Shown here in pieces: positions 1 through 8,163 of a DNA stretch of 64,000 nt. Under the pieces are notes generated by a model. The model had not been told where the DNA came from. It saw only the letters and a program-made list of their open reading frames with translations, and searched no databases. The DNA is from Woeseiaceae bacterium (GTDB lineage: Bacteria; Pseudomonadota; Gammaproteobacteria; Steroidobacterales; Woeseiaceae). Positions within the stretch are counted from its first letter, which is position 1. Each line of letters opens with the position of its first letter. A program made the position numbers and the translations under genes. The stretch is from contig JANQLK010000058.1 of NCBI GenBank assembly GCA_028280615.1, positions 1 through 64,000 on the forward strand, read 5' to 3'.

Positions 1-2
1 CC

Positions 3-239
3 GATACGGGCGAGGTTTACTTCGTCGATCGGCGGCACAGGCGAATAGCGGAGTACGCACCGCCCAAGCCAGCATCAATCGCGGCGTCGCTCGGCTGGAT
101 GACACGCCGCTTCGAAAGAAACCGGCTCGACCACGAGTCCTGCGCGGCGAAATGGCACGCCGGCGAGGACATGGACTGGGATCATGCGATGTTTGTCGCG
201 TTGCAGGGAAAACGTGAGGGGCCGCTGTTGCAGCCGTAG
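3..239 (+). CDS. C-terminal fragment of an unrecognised protein (5' end outside window)
   Basis: A reading frame is open from the window edge to a TAG at 237-239, giving the last 78 residues of a protein. The composition looks protein-like: it begins DTGEVYFVDRR and has a charged stretch with several Trp and His, so I read it as the end of a real gene rather than chance. No motif or family is recognisable. It ends 26 bases before the next gene on the same strand, so the two could be co-transcribed. The start and true length cannot be seen. Confidence 0.4.
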   Translation, partial: DTGEVYFVDRRHRRIAEYAPPKPASIAASLGWMTRRFERNRLDHESCAAKWHAGEDMDWDHAMFVALQGKREGPLLQP

Positions 240-265
240 GGGACAGTCGACGGCTTTGGGGTAGG

Positions 266-832
266 ATGTCGGCTTCTGATCCAAGGCAGCCATTCGTAGA
301 GTCTGCACAAATGTATCACGTAGACGATCAAGACTCGGTCAAGGAGCTTAAGGACCTACCGCAGTCATCTGTCGGGGCGCCCATTCCGATAATCGTCGAG
401 GACGAGCATCGCACAATCGTTGCTTATTACGTCCAGCAAAGTGATCCAGACTGGGACGGCACTACCGTACGAGCCGTCGGGCCGGATTCGGATGACGAAC
501 TCGTAGCCATCGTGAAGTTCAACTCGTACGCAACGATGTTCGGACCGCCAAACGACGAGGCGTTTTCGGGCCACCCGCTTGCTGCTCGCGGCCTCCATCC
601 TTGCGGTTTCTTCGAGATCCTGGATTCATCCTGGATAAGAGGCCTTGAGCGGATGAACTCCGTTCATCCTTACCATCGCAAGGCGGATTTCTTGGCTCGG
701 TATAGGCACTTCGTGCTGTCCTTCCACGACACGACGTTTGAATGCATCGCATCTGGTTTCGAGGTAGTCGGAACAAGAACGGGCTCGGTAATCGGCGCAA
801 TTGCAGACAGCATCGACACCCTCCAGGGTTAG
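266..832 (+). CDS. Hypothetical protein, 188 aa
   Basis: I do not recognise a family. The protein is 188 residues, acidic, without signal peptide or membrane segment, so probably cytoplasmic. The middle and C-terminal parts (from about residue 80) are rich in aromatic residues and His (FNSYATMFGPPNDEAF, HPYHRKADF, RHFVLSFHDTTFECIA), which suggests a compact folded domain rather than random coding. The ATG at 266 has a G-rich stretch just upstream but poorly spaced; a second in-frame ATG lies at 311. Base composition is lower in GC than the genes beyond 2.7 kb, as for the next two genes. Confidence 0.55.
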   Translation: MSASDPRQPFVESAQMYHVDDQDSVKELKDLPQSSVGAPIPIIVEDEHRTIVAYYVQQSDPDWDGTTVRAVGPDSDDELVAIVKFNSYATMFGPPNDEAFSGHPLAARGLHPCGFFEILDSSWIRGLERMNSVHPYHRKADFLARYRHFVLSFHDTTFECIASGFEVVGTRTGSVIGAIADSIDTLQG

Positions 833-1075
833 TTTTTTTGCAGATGCGTGACTACAAATCCTACGGCTGCTTCTGGCCGAAACCGGCTTGAAACCGGTCT
901 CGAGCGGTAGTTTCAGTTTCTCTCCCACAGCGGGCAGATTGCGCATAGACGAAACTGATGCTCTTTTTTATCGGCATTTTCGGGCTCAATACCGTAGCCG
1001 TTCAGTCAACATACGAACGTGTCCGCCTGTTCAGTTAATCCGGCGACGGTCATCTACTGGAGAAAAGGAAGTAGC

Positions 1076-1831
1076 ATGTGGCGAATCTCACTATTCGTGT
1101 TTCTGTTTGGAATCGTTTCACCAGCCTGGGGAGAGTCGCCCGCCGCAAAACGAGTGTTGATAGCTGTATCAAATGTCGTCGATATGGGTGACGCCGAAGC
1201 TCACGATGCTCGCAACAACCTGTGGGAGGTGGCTCCTCCGTATCATGTTTTCCTCGCTCACGGCTACGAGGTCGATTTTGTATCGCCGAAAGGTGGTGCC
1301 GTTCAGTTTTCCATGGACCCTATCGGCATCAGTAGCTATGCAATCAAGTACGAGGGCTTTTTGGATCGAGCGAACAACTCACTCGCACCTGCCGAGGTAG
1401 ACCCCAGTCAGTACGGTTCGGTTTTTATCGGCGGGGGATACGGTCCGCTGTTCGACGTGGCGTCGGACGAGGAACTTCTGTCTTTGATTGCGACCATCTA
1501 TGAGGCTGGCGGTGTCGTAGGAGGTTGCGGGCACGGGCCGGGGGCCTTTGCAAACGTGGTTCTGAGCGACGGTGACTTTATGGTAGCTGGGAAAAAAGTA
1601 GCGGGGTTCCCGAATTCCACGGAGAGATCGAAGTCCTGGGCCCGGCAGGGAGAACTCTTGCCGTTTCTGGTTGAAGACAAGCTGCGTGAAAACGGAGCGA
1701 CGGTCATCAACAAAGAGAACATTCCGGACAAGAACGATGTCGTCGTTGATCAGCGCATCGTTTCCACGATGTTCCTGCCATCGGCAACCTGGGTCGCGAA
1801 GGAGATGATCCTGTTGATGGACACCCTTTGA
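1076..1831 (+). CDS. Secreted DJ-1/PfpI-family (class I glutamine amidotransferase-like) protein with altered nucleophile elbow
   Basis: The 251-residue product starts with a signal peptide (MWRISLFVFLFG, then a cut near AWG/ES), so it should be exported. The rest matches the DJ-1/PfpI/Hsp31 fold: VLIAVSNV near the N-terminus, the YEVDFVSPKGG strand, the IGGGYGPLFD loop and the nucleophile elbow. In the family the elbow normally reads C-H-G-P; here it reads C151-G152-H153-G154-P, so Cys is one place too early and Gly sits where the nucleophile belongs. The ATG at 1076 is preferred over an in-frame upstream GTG because GGAGAAAAGGA lies just upstream and it places the signal peptide at the N-terminus. 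Activity as chaperone, deglycase or protease is not supported with this elbow. Confidence 0.8.
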   Translation: MWRISLFVFLFGIVSPAWGESPAAKRVLIAVSNVVDMGDAEAHDARNNLWEVAPPYHVFLAHGYEVDFVSPKGGAVQFSMDPIGISSYAIKYEGFLDRANNSLAPAEVDPSQYGSVFIGGGYGPLFDVASDEELLSLIATIYEAGGVVGGCGHGPGAFANVVLSDGDFMVAGKKVAGFPNSTERSKSWARQGELLPFLVEDKLRENGATVINKENIPDKNDVVVDQRIVSTMFLPSATWVAKEMILLMDTL

Positions 1832-2033
1832 GGCAGACAGGCGATTTACAAACCACAAAAGACCAGCTCGTCGTATCCGTTTCCGGCCGTTATCTGCCCC
1901 TACCCTGGATTTCGGTAAACTGTTTGCTTCTGACCCGACGCAGTCGGTCGACGACCGCCGTAGGAACGGCTTCGAAAAGGTCTGGATCTGTCGATCGGCT
2001 AACTCGGCGATTCCGGGTCCGGAGTGGGAGCAA

Positions 2034-2648
2034 TTGGCACACAACCCGATTCTGTTGCGATCCGCCAGGCCTGATGAAAACGAGGGCCTTTGTTTTGCTC
2101 GATACATGGACCAGGCAGCAGAAGGTTTTTTTCGTTTCTTGCTTGGTCGGCGTGCTGAGGCAATCATGGCTTCAGCTTTTCCTGAACCGCAGCACTCACT
2201 TTCGTATCAGTACGTGACCTTCGCAGAACGAAGAGGCGAACTCGTCGGCATGACTTCCGCCTATACAGGAGCACAGCTGCGTGGATTCTCTGAGTCGCCA
2301 CTGGCCCGCGCCGCTGGCAACTCCCGGTTGCGACTGAAGTGTATGCGCGTTCTGCTCGCACCAGTTTTCAGAATCCTGAATACGGTCGCTGATGAAGACG
2401 TCTATCTTCAGGGTATCGCTGTCGAGCCGGGTCTTCGAGGCCAGGGGATTGGTTCGATCCTGATGGACGATATCGAACAACGTGCCAGCGCAATTGGTTC
2501 GAAGAGTCTTTGCCTGGACGTTGCAGCAAAGAACACAGGCGCGCGACACTTATACGCGAGTCGCGGGATGATCGAGTTGTCCAAATGGCCGGATGCGGCG
2601 TTTCTCCGGCCATTGTTTTTCCGGATGGCCAAAGGCTGCCAGGGCTGA
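2034..2648 (+). CDS. GNAT-family N-acetyltransferase
   Basis: A 204-residue soluble protein with the acetyl-CoA binding motif A of GNAT enzymes: YLQGIAVEPGLRGQGIGSIL at about residues 123-142, where the R-G-Q-G-I-G stretch is the Q/RxxGxG/A pyrophosphate loop. This is followed by the LDVAAKNTGARHLYASRGM segment (motif B, Tyr general acid region). It therefore transfers an acyl group from acyl-CoA to an amine; the substrate cannot be told. The start is a TTG at 2034 with GGAG and GGGAG upstream; an in-frame ATG at 2106 would remove the first beta strand. Lower GC than the rest of the window. Confidence 0.8.
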   Translation: MAHNPILLRSARPDENEGLCFARYMDQAAEGFFRFLLGRRAEAIMASAFPEPQHSLSYQYVTFAERRGELVGMTSAYTGAQLRGFSESPLARAAGNSRLRLKCMRVLLAPVFRILNTVADEDVYLQGIAVEPGLRGQGIGSILMDDIEQRASAIGSKSLCLDVAAKNTGARHLYASRGMIELSKWPDAAFLRPLFFRMAKGCQG

Positions 2649-2717
2649 TGTAGACCACGGCGTAAACAGGTCCAGTTGGTTTGGCGGGCGAGTAGCAGGC
2701 AAAGCGTCCGCACGTGG

Positions 2718-3491
2718 CTACTCCCGAATACCGACCCCGCGGCTCATTAGCAGCATGCAGACGCTGAACAGCAGCACCGTGAACACGAGCAGGAGCGCGT
2801 AGGCCGTCGCGATCGAGATGTCCGACGTGCCGAGGATGCCGTAGCGGAACGCGTTCACCATGTACAGGATCGGGTTCAGTCGCGACACGCCCTGCCAGAG
2901 CTCGGGCAGCAGCGATATCGAGTAGAACACGCCGCCCAGGTAGGTCAACGGCGTCAGGATGAAGGTCGGCACGATCGAGATATCGTCGAACTTCTTCGCA
3001 AAGATGGCGTTGATGAAGCCGGCGAGTGAAAACACGATCGACGACAACAGCACGATCGAGATCGTGATGAACGGGTGTTCGACGTTCAGGCGCGTGAAGA
3101 ACAGTGCGACGGCCGTCACGAGTGCGCCGACGAGCAGGCCGCGCAGCACGCCGCCCGCGACGTGGCCAATGATGATCGACGCGTTCGACATCGGCGAGAC
3201 CAGCATCTCCTCGATATGCCGGCCGAACTTCGCGCCGAAGAACGACGAGACGACGTTGCCGTAGGAGTTCGTGATGACCGACATCATGATGAGTCCCGGC
3301 GCGATGTAGGCCATGTAGTCGAAGCCGTCCATCGTGCCGATCCGGCGACCGATCAGGTTGCCGAAGATGATGAAGTACAGCGTCATCGTGATCGCGGGCG
3401 GTACGATCGTCTGCACCCAGATTCTCAAGACGCGAATCATCTCCTTGCGGACAATCGTGCGGACGGCGATGGCGTTGAGCATGAGATTCAT
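2718..3491 (-). CDS. ABC-2 type transporter permease (YadH/DrrB-like)
   Basis: This 257-residue integral membrane protein has about six hydrophobic segments and the family signature region (GGVFYSISLLPELWQ, then LNPILYMVNAFRYG near the C-terminus). It is the membrane half of an ABC exporter; ABC-2 pairs of this type move drugs, lipids or polysaccharide across the inner membrane. The ATG at 3491 overlaps the stop of the upstream ATPase gene (ATGA), showing translational coupling. The in-frame upstream extension is only the antisense-frame shadow of the ATPase and has no membrane character. The substrate is unknown. Confidence 0.9.
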   Translation of the reverse strand: MNLMLNAIAVRTIVRKEMIRVLRIWVQTIVPPAITMTLYFIIFGNLIGRRIGTMDGFDYMAYIAPGLIMMSVITNSYGNVVSSFFGAKFGRHIEEMLVSPMSNASIIIGHVAGGVLRGLLVGALVTAVALFFTRLNVEHPFITISIVLLSSIVFSLAGFINAIFAKKFDDISIVPTFILTPLTYLGGVFYSISLLPELWQGVSRLNPILYMVNAFRYGILGTSDISIATAYALLLVFTVLLFSVCMLLMSRGVGIRE

Positions 3492-4423
3492 TCGACCGCC
3501 TCCGCTTTCCGTTGCTTGCCCTCGACGAGCCGCATGAACAGTTCTTCGAGGCGATTGGCCTTGTTCCGCAGGCTTGCGACCGTGCGATCCTGCGCGGTCA
3601 GCGCGGCGAACAGATCGTTGAGCGTTCGCTCGGGGCCGATCGCAACCTCGATGTCGCCGTCGTCGCGGACTCGCGGTTCGAAGCGGTCGAGGTCGAGATC
3701 GCCGTCGATGGCGTCGGCGAGGCTCAGCACGAAGTACTCCGTCTGCAGCTGGCGCAGCACCTGACTCATCGGCGCGTCCTCGATGATGCGTCCCTCGTCG
3801 ATGATCGCCACGTGCCGGCACAGCGACTCGGCCTCCTCGAGATAGTGGGTTGTCAGGATGATCGTCGTGCCCTCGCCGTTGATGCGGGTCAGGAATTCCC
3901 ACATCGAGCGGCGGATCTCGATATCCACACCGGCCGTCGGCTCATCCAGGATCAGGAGCTTCGGTTCGTGCACGAGCGCGCGCGCGATCATGAGCCGGCG
4001 CTTCATTCCGCCGGACAGACTGCGCGCCGAATCCTTACGCCGGTCCCAGAGCTTGAGTTCCTTAAGGTACTTCTCGGTACGCTCCCGCGCCAGCGAGCGG
4101 CCGAGGCCGTAGTAACCGGCCTGGTTGAGCACGACGTTCTCGACCTTCTCCCATAGATTGACGTTGATCTCCTGCGGCACGAGTCCGATATAGGACTTGG
4201 CCGCCTCGAGATCGGTGTCGATAGAGTGGCCGAACACTTCGACCTCGCCGCTCGACTTGTTGACGAGCGAACTGATGATACCGATGGCGGTCGTCTTGCC
4301 GGCCCCGTTGGGCCCGAGCAGCGCGAAGAAGTCGCCGGCCTCGACCGTGAGATCGATGCCTTTCAATGCCTGGTTGCCGTTGTCGTACGTCTTCGTGACG
4401 TTTTTCAGGGAGAGCGCTTTCAT
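3488..4423 (-). CDS. ABC transporter ATP-binding protein (ABC-2 exporter)
   Basis: A 311-residue ATPase subunit with Walker A GPNGAGKTT, signature LSGGMKRRL, Walker B LLILDEPTAGVD and the switch His (TTHYLEE), plus a C-terminal extension of about 85 residues typical of DrrA/YadG/CcmA-like exporters. It powers the permease encoded immediately downstream (4-base overlap). The ATG at 4423 (MKALSLKNV) is preferred to an in-frame GTG 21 bases upstream because the family begins here; no strong ribosome site separates the two. The gene appears to be the first of a two-gene operon. Confidence 0.92.
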   Translation of the reverse strand: MKALSLKNVTKTYDNGNQALKGIDLTVEAGDFFALLGPNGAGKTTAIGIISSLVNKSSGEVEVFGHSIDTDLEAAKSYIGLVPQEINVNLWEKVENVVLNQAGYYGLGRSLARERTEKYLKELKLWDRRKDSARSLSGGMKRRLMIARALVHEPKLLILDEPTAGVDIEIRRSMWEFLTRINGEGTTIILTTHYLEEAESLCRHVAIIDEGRIIEDAPMSQVLRQLQTEYFVLSLADAIDGDLDLDRFEPRVRDDGDIEVAIGPERTLNDLFAALTAQDRTVASLRNKANRLEELFMRLVEGKQRKAEAVE

Positions 4424-4477
4424 GTGGCCGCGTATTGTAACCACGCGGGCGCGGCATCGGTACGGCTTTGCAGACTC

Positions 4478-5119
4478 CTAACTTCGGCGCGCCGGCGACG
4501 GTCCCAACGAGCAGGCCGCGGCGCGCTGCGGTCGCCGGCTCGCGACGCTGAACCCCGTCATGGCCGTCTGCAGGGCGCAGACGCGGGATGCGAGCCGCAC
4601 GTCGCGCTCCGGGCTCGTGCCCGCGGCGAGCAGTTTGTTCCAGAAGGTCGCCTGCGTGCCAAGGCGCAGCGCGAGCAGGCCGGGCTCTCGTGCGCCGAAA
4701 GCCAACACGTCGAGCAGCAGCGAGCCCGCCAGCCGCTCGCACCATTCGATCGAGGCACCCGACAGAACGCGGGCCGCGTAGGTGTCGCGTCGGGCAAGCT
4801 GCCAGAGAAAGCCCAGCGTCGCCGACGCGAGTTCGGCGACCCTGGGCGGCGGCTCGTGCATCGCGTCGACGAGGTCGCGACGGCGGCGCGCCTCGAACAC
4901 CGGCGCCCAGCGTGTGAGATCCTGCTCGCCCACCGACAGGAGCAAAAGCGGCGTCCGGGCGATGCGCTCACGCTCGTCGTTGCCGAGCCTGGCGAGCTTC
5001 GCCGCAAGCGCGGGCGGCGCCTGTATCCAGTCGTGCCCGCAGCCCAGGACACCGAGCAGCGACGCGTTCAACGCGAATACGTTGTTGAGATCATGATCGG
5101 CAGGACCCTTGTAGGCCAT
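4478..5119 (-). CDS. Hypothetical protein, 213 aa
   Basis: I do not recognise the family. The product is cytoplasmic by appearance (no signal or membrane span), Leu/Ala/Arg-rich and mostly helical, with a Trp-containing middle (LTRWAPVFEARRRRDLVDAM, LGFLWQLARRDTYAARVL). The start is well supported by GGAGG about 6 bases upstream of the ATG at 5119. It is transcribed divergently from the FlhC-like regulator at 5251, sharing the AT-rich intergenic stretch, so it is a candidate target or partner of that regulator. Confidence 0.6.
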   Translation of the reverse strand: MAYKGPADHDLNNVFALNASLLGVLGCGHDWIQAPPALAAKLARLGNDERERIARTPLLLLSVGEQDLTRWAPVFEARRRRDLVDAMHEPPPRVAELASATLGFLWQLARRDTYAARVLSGASIEWCERLAGSLLLDVLAFGAREPGLLALRLGTQATFWNKLLAAGTSPERDVRLASRVCALQTAMTGFSVASRRPQRAAACSLGPSPARRS

Positions 5120-5186
5120 CGCTCCCTCCTTTTTCGGGCGTAGATAGAGATTTGTGAAAAAGTCACTACATTTACACCATATTCGA

Positions 5187-5215
5187 TTGGAACATCGTAT
5201 TAGTTCTCGTAAAAC
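5187..5215 (+). promoter_or_regulatory. Candidate sigma-70 promoter of the FlhC-like gene
   Basis: TTGGAA (5187-5192), a 17-base spacer and TAAAAC (5210-5215), followed by TATATA at 5216-5221, in a stretch of markedly low GC (5150-5230) that separates two divergent genes. Match to consensus is partial; the call rests on spacing and composition. Confidence 0.35.
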
Positions 5216-5250
5216 TATATATGGTACATTACTCGTCCGAGGAAACAGAA

Positions 5251-5832
5251 ATGCGCGTTACCGACGATCGCTACACGGGGGAACGCCGGCAGTTCGAGCT
5301 GGCGCTCAGAATGATTGGCCACGAGGCGCGAACTCGTACGATTCGGGATTGCACGGGCCTATCGGACGACCGCATCCGCAAGCTTTATGCCACCTATTTC
5401 CGCGATTCCGGTGTCAGCGGCGTTCGACGCCGCCGCGGCAAGTCGCCGCAGCAGGTCGGCCGGTTCGTCAAGAATCCGGACAACCAGTTGCAAGCCACGA
5501 CGCTCGTGGCGCTCTACTGCGCAGGCCTCGTGCTGCGAATTGACGAGAATCGCAAGGTGCACAGCCGCTGGCCCAGGCCCGACGTCGAATTCGGCCACCG
5601 CGTGTGCCGCGCCTACGAGCACTACCTGAAGCTGCACGACGAACCCGCGCTGAGTTTCGAATGGGCCTGGAATCTCCTGAAGTGCATCGCCTGGAATGAT
5701 GAGCTGTACCTCGCGGCCTGCCGCGGCTGCGGCGCACCCTATGTCCAGGACGCCTACGCGCTGGACCTGCGCATCTGCCCGTCCTGCGCGATCGAGGGCA
5801 AGCGCCGGCAACGCGACCACGATCTGTTTTGA
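5251..5832 (+). CDS. FlhC-like transcriptional regulator (orphan, no FlhD partner nearby)
   Basis: A 193-residue protein resembling FlhC, the zinc-containing half of the FlhDC flagellar master activator. The N-terminal helical region (ELALRMIGHEARTRTIRDCTG...IRKLYATYF) matches the FlhC DNA-binding part, and the C-terminus carries the four-Cys zinc site C157-x2-C160 ... C176-x2-C179, with the FEWAWNLLK segment before it as in FlhC. No flhD or flagellar gene is in the window, so it may act alone or pair with a distant subunit. The ATG at 5251 is chosen over an in-frame ATG at 5221 because GAGGAA stands just upstream. Its target genes are unknown. Confidence 0.75.
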   Translation: MRVTDDRYTGERRQFELALRMIGHEARTRTIRDCTGLSDDRIRKLYATYFRDSGVSGVRRRRGKSPQQVGRFVKNPDNQLQATTLVALYCAGLVLRIDENRKVHSRWPRPDVEFGHRVCRAYEHYLKLHDEPALSFEWAWNLLKCIAWNDELYLAACRGCGAPYVQDAYALDLRICPSCAIEGKRRQRDHDLF

Positions 5833-5852
5833 TCTAGTACACTTCGGCCGGC

Positions 5853-6758
5853 ATGACCGCCCGCCCATACAATCACAACGTCTTCGCCGGCGCTTTCGTC
5901 GACCGTTTCGGCGAACGACGCAAGGACCCCGAATGGCTGGCGCGCGCGCTCGACGATCCGAAGAGCCGCTTCCTGCCCGTCTGGGGTGAGCTCTGCCTGG
6001 TAGGAGGGAATCCGCCCTCGGCCTGCCTGCTCGGCCGGGAGCAGGTCGCACCGCACATCGATACGCCCGAGGAGCTCATTTTCCTGGGCCTGTTCCACGA
6101 ACGCCCGACGTTCGCCATCGGTCTGAGCGACGACGAAACTCCGGCTTTCGACGACGACGGCGAGTTCATGGACCTTCGCCGCGCGGGCACCCTGCTCGCG
6201 GCGGACCAGGCCAATCTCGTCGCGCATGCCCGCGCGCTGGTCCTCTGGCATCAGTCGCAGCTTTACTGTGGACGCTGCGGCGCGGCGACTCTGCCCGAGG
6301 CCGGCGCGAACGCGCGGCGCTGCAGCAACGAGGACTGCGCGAAAACCCAGTTTCCGCGAGTGGACCCGGCGATCATCGTGCTGGTCTCGGACGGCGATCG
6401 CTGCCTGCTCGGCCGCCAGCCGAACTGGCCCGAGGGCCGCTATTCGACCATCGCGGGCTTTGTCGAGCCCGGAGAGAGTCTCGAGGACGCGGTTCGTCGC
6501 GAAGTCTACGAAGAGACCAATATCCGCGTCGGCGATGTGCACTATGCCAGTTCGCAACCCTGGCCGTTCCCGTCGTCGCTCATGCTGGGCTTTTACGCCG
6601 AAGCGCTGTCTACCGAGATCGTGCTGAACGACGGCGAGCTCGAGGACGCGCGCTGGTTCGCCCGGCGCGAACTCCGCGGCGAATTCCCGAAGCTGCCGTT
6701 CGGCATCTCGATAGCGCGGCGCCTCGTCGACGGCTGGACCGGCCGGGCGGACGGCTGA
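5853..6758 (+). CDS. nudC: NAD+ diphosphatase / NADH pyrophosphatase NudC
   Basis: The 301-residue product has the three parts of NudC: an N-terminal domain, a zinc ribbon (C139-x2-C142 and C157-x4-C162) and a Nudix domain with the catalytic box starting at G202 (GFVEPGESLEDAVRREVYEE...), followed by the NudC-specific SQPWPFPSSLM motif that distinguishes it from other Nudix enzymes. It hydrolyses NAD(H) to NMN(H) and AMP and, in E. coli, removes NAD caps from RNA. It lies 20 bases after the FlhC-like gene and 7 bases before the next gene, so it is likely co-transcribed. Confidence 0.93.
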   Translation: MTARPYNHNVFAGAFVDRFGERRKDPEWLARALDDPKSRFLPVWGELCLVGGNPPSACLLGREQVAPHIDTPEELIFLGLFHERPTFAIGLSDDETPAFDDDGEFMDLRRAGTLLAADQANLVAHARALVLWHQSQLYCGRCGAATLPEAGANARRCSNEDCAKTQFPRVDPAIIVLVSDGDRCLLGRQPNWPEGRYSTIAGFVEPGESLEDAVRREVYEETNIRVGDVHYASSQPWPFPSSLMLGFYAEALSTEIVLNDGELEDARWFARRELRGEFPKLPFGISIARRLVDGWTGRADG

Positions 6759-6765
6759 GCAATCC

Positions 6766-7533
6766 GTGTGCCTGCTGGTCGTCGCCTATCGCGTGCATCC
6801 CGAGCTGCCGCTGATCGTCGCGGGCAATCGCGACGAGTTTCACGGGCGGCCGGCGAGCGAGGCAGACTGGTGGACGGACAGACCGGATATCCTCGGCGGG
6901 CGCGATCTCGAGGCCGGAGGCACCTGGCTCGGCGTGCATCGCTCGGGACGCATCGCGACGGTCACGAACTATCGCGACGCCGACCGGCCTTCGGGACAGT
7001 TCGTCTCCCGCGGCGGGCTCGTTACGGGCTTCCTGGAAAGCAATGAGGACCCGTTCGACTACGTCGACGCGATCGACGGCGATCGCTACGCTGGATTCAA
7101 CCTGCTCGGCTTCGCCGGCGGACGACTCGTCTATCGGTCAAACCGCGGCGCCGGCAGCCGCGAGCTGCGACCCGGCATCTACGCGGTCGCCAACGCGACG
7201 CTCGACACGCCCTGGCTAAAGGTCGAGCGCGTGAAGGTGGCGATCGACAAACTGGTTCGCGACGATGCGGTCAGCGTCTCCGCGCTGCTCGACATGCTCG
7301 GCGACCGGACGCGTGCACCCGTCGAATCGGGACAGGAGGCTTACGCGGACCTCCCGGCCGAGCGGCTGCAGGCCCTGTCTGCCCCGTTCGTCGTGATGCC
7401 CGAGTACGGTACGCGGTGTTCTACCGCCGTTCTGATCGACGGCAAAGGCCGCCTGAGCTTCGCTGAACGGCGTTTCGACAGCGCCGGACAGCGCACGGGG
7501 CAGTCGGACTATGCCGTCACGATTGCGCGTTAG
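6766..7533 (+). CDS. NRDE/TANGO2-family protein
   Basis: A 255-residue cytoplasmic protein starting MCLLVVAYRVHPELPLIVAG followed by NRDE(F), the signature of the NRDE (TANGO2) family; the Cys right after the initiator is conserved in the family. GGRDLEAGGTWLGV and TNYRD further match. Human TANGO2 deficiency causes metabolic crises and bacterial members have been linked to haem handling, but the bacterial function is not settled. The GTG start at 6766 is fixed by the conserved Cys2. Its stop overlaps that of the convergent glyoxalase-like gene by three bases. Confidence 0.88.
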   Translation: MCLLVVAYRVHPELPLIVAGNRDEFHGRPASEADWWTDRPDILGGRDLEAGGTWLGVHRSGRIATVTNYRDADRPSGQFVSRGGLVTGFLESNEDPFDYVDAIDGDRYAGFNLLGFAGGRLVYRSNRGAGSRELRPGIYAVANATLDTPWLKVERVKVAIDKLVRDDAVSVSALLDMLGDRTRAPVESGQEAYADLPAERLQALSAPFVVMPEYGTRCSTAVLIDGKGRLSFAERRFDSAGQRTGQSDYAVTIAR

Positions 7534-8159
7534 CGCAAGTAGCGACGACCCGCGGGCGTATCGATCGCCGCGGTCAGCCCGAACGTCCCGGCTTCGCGCA
7601 CATCGACGTCGGCATCGAGGACGGCGCAGGCGTCGCGAATCCCGGTGGCATCCGGATGTTCGACGACGAGTTCCCGCAGCCGGCCGCCCAAGGGAGCAAC
7701 GCTGGACGGATGCGGCGTGTTACCCCAGTCGATCAGGAACGGCAATGCGCCGCCGCGGCGATTCGCGTAGGGATCGGTGAGCTGCCAGCGTATGAGTTCG
7801 CCGTCCGGCGTCTCGCGTTGACCGGGCTGGACGGCGCCGAATCCCAGACCCGCCGAATTGGCCGCCCTCGCCGACACGTCGATATCGTCGACACGCAGCA
7901 CCCAGGTGATCAGGCGGCTGTCCTCGTGGGGCGGGAGATCGACCAGCAGGCCGTGCGCGGGGACCGGTAGATCCGGGTCGCGCGCGACGACTTCGAGATA
8001 GGCGCCGGGTCCGAGCGACAGCAACGCGTTGTGGGTGCCGAAACGTTCGTGGCGACCACCGATCACGGGCCGCACTCCGAGCAGCGCTTCGATTTCGTCG
8101 CGGCCACGCTCGAGATCAGAGCAGGCATACAGCAGGTGGTCAACAGGATTGCCCGGCAT
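7530..8159 (-). CDS. VOC/glyoxalase-like domain protein
   Basis: A 209-residue cytoplasmic protein of the glyoxalase-like (vicinal oxygen chelate) superfamily: DHLLYACSDLERGRDEIEAL with an early metal-type His, RFGTHNALLSLG with a further His and the GAYLEVVARDP strand with a metal-type Glu. The substrate is unknown. The ATG at 8159 lies 4 bases after the stop of the esterase gene, so the two form an operon. The further in-frame upstream extension runs through the esterase in another frame and is not part of the gene. Confidence 0.8.
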   Translation of the reverse strand: MPGNPVDHLLYACSDLERGRDEIEALLGVRPVIGGRHERFGTHNALLSLGPGAYLEVVARDPDLPVPAHGLLVDLPPHEDSRLITWVLRVDDIDVSARAANSAGLGFGAVQPGQRETPDGELIRWQLTDPYANRRGGALPFLIDWGNTPHPSSVAPLGGRLRELVVEHPDATGIRDACAVLDADVDVREAGTFGLTAAIDTPAGRRYLR

Positions 8160-8163
8160 CGGC

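Noticed and set aside
840..930. Possible terminator after the hypothetical gene (T-run at 833-839) and the AAACCGG direct repeat
   Set aside because: The stem before the T-run has only a two-base loop and the repeat is short; neither is strong enough to list.
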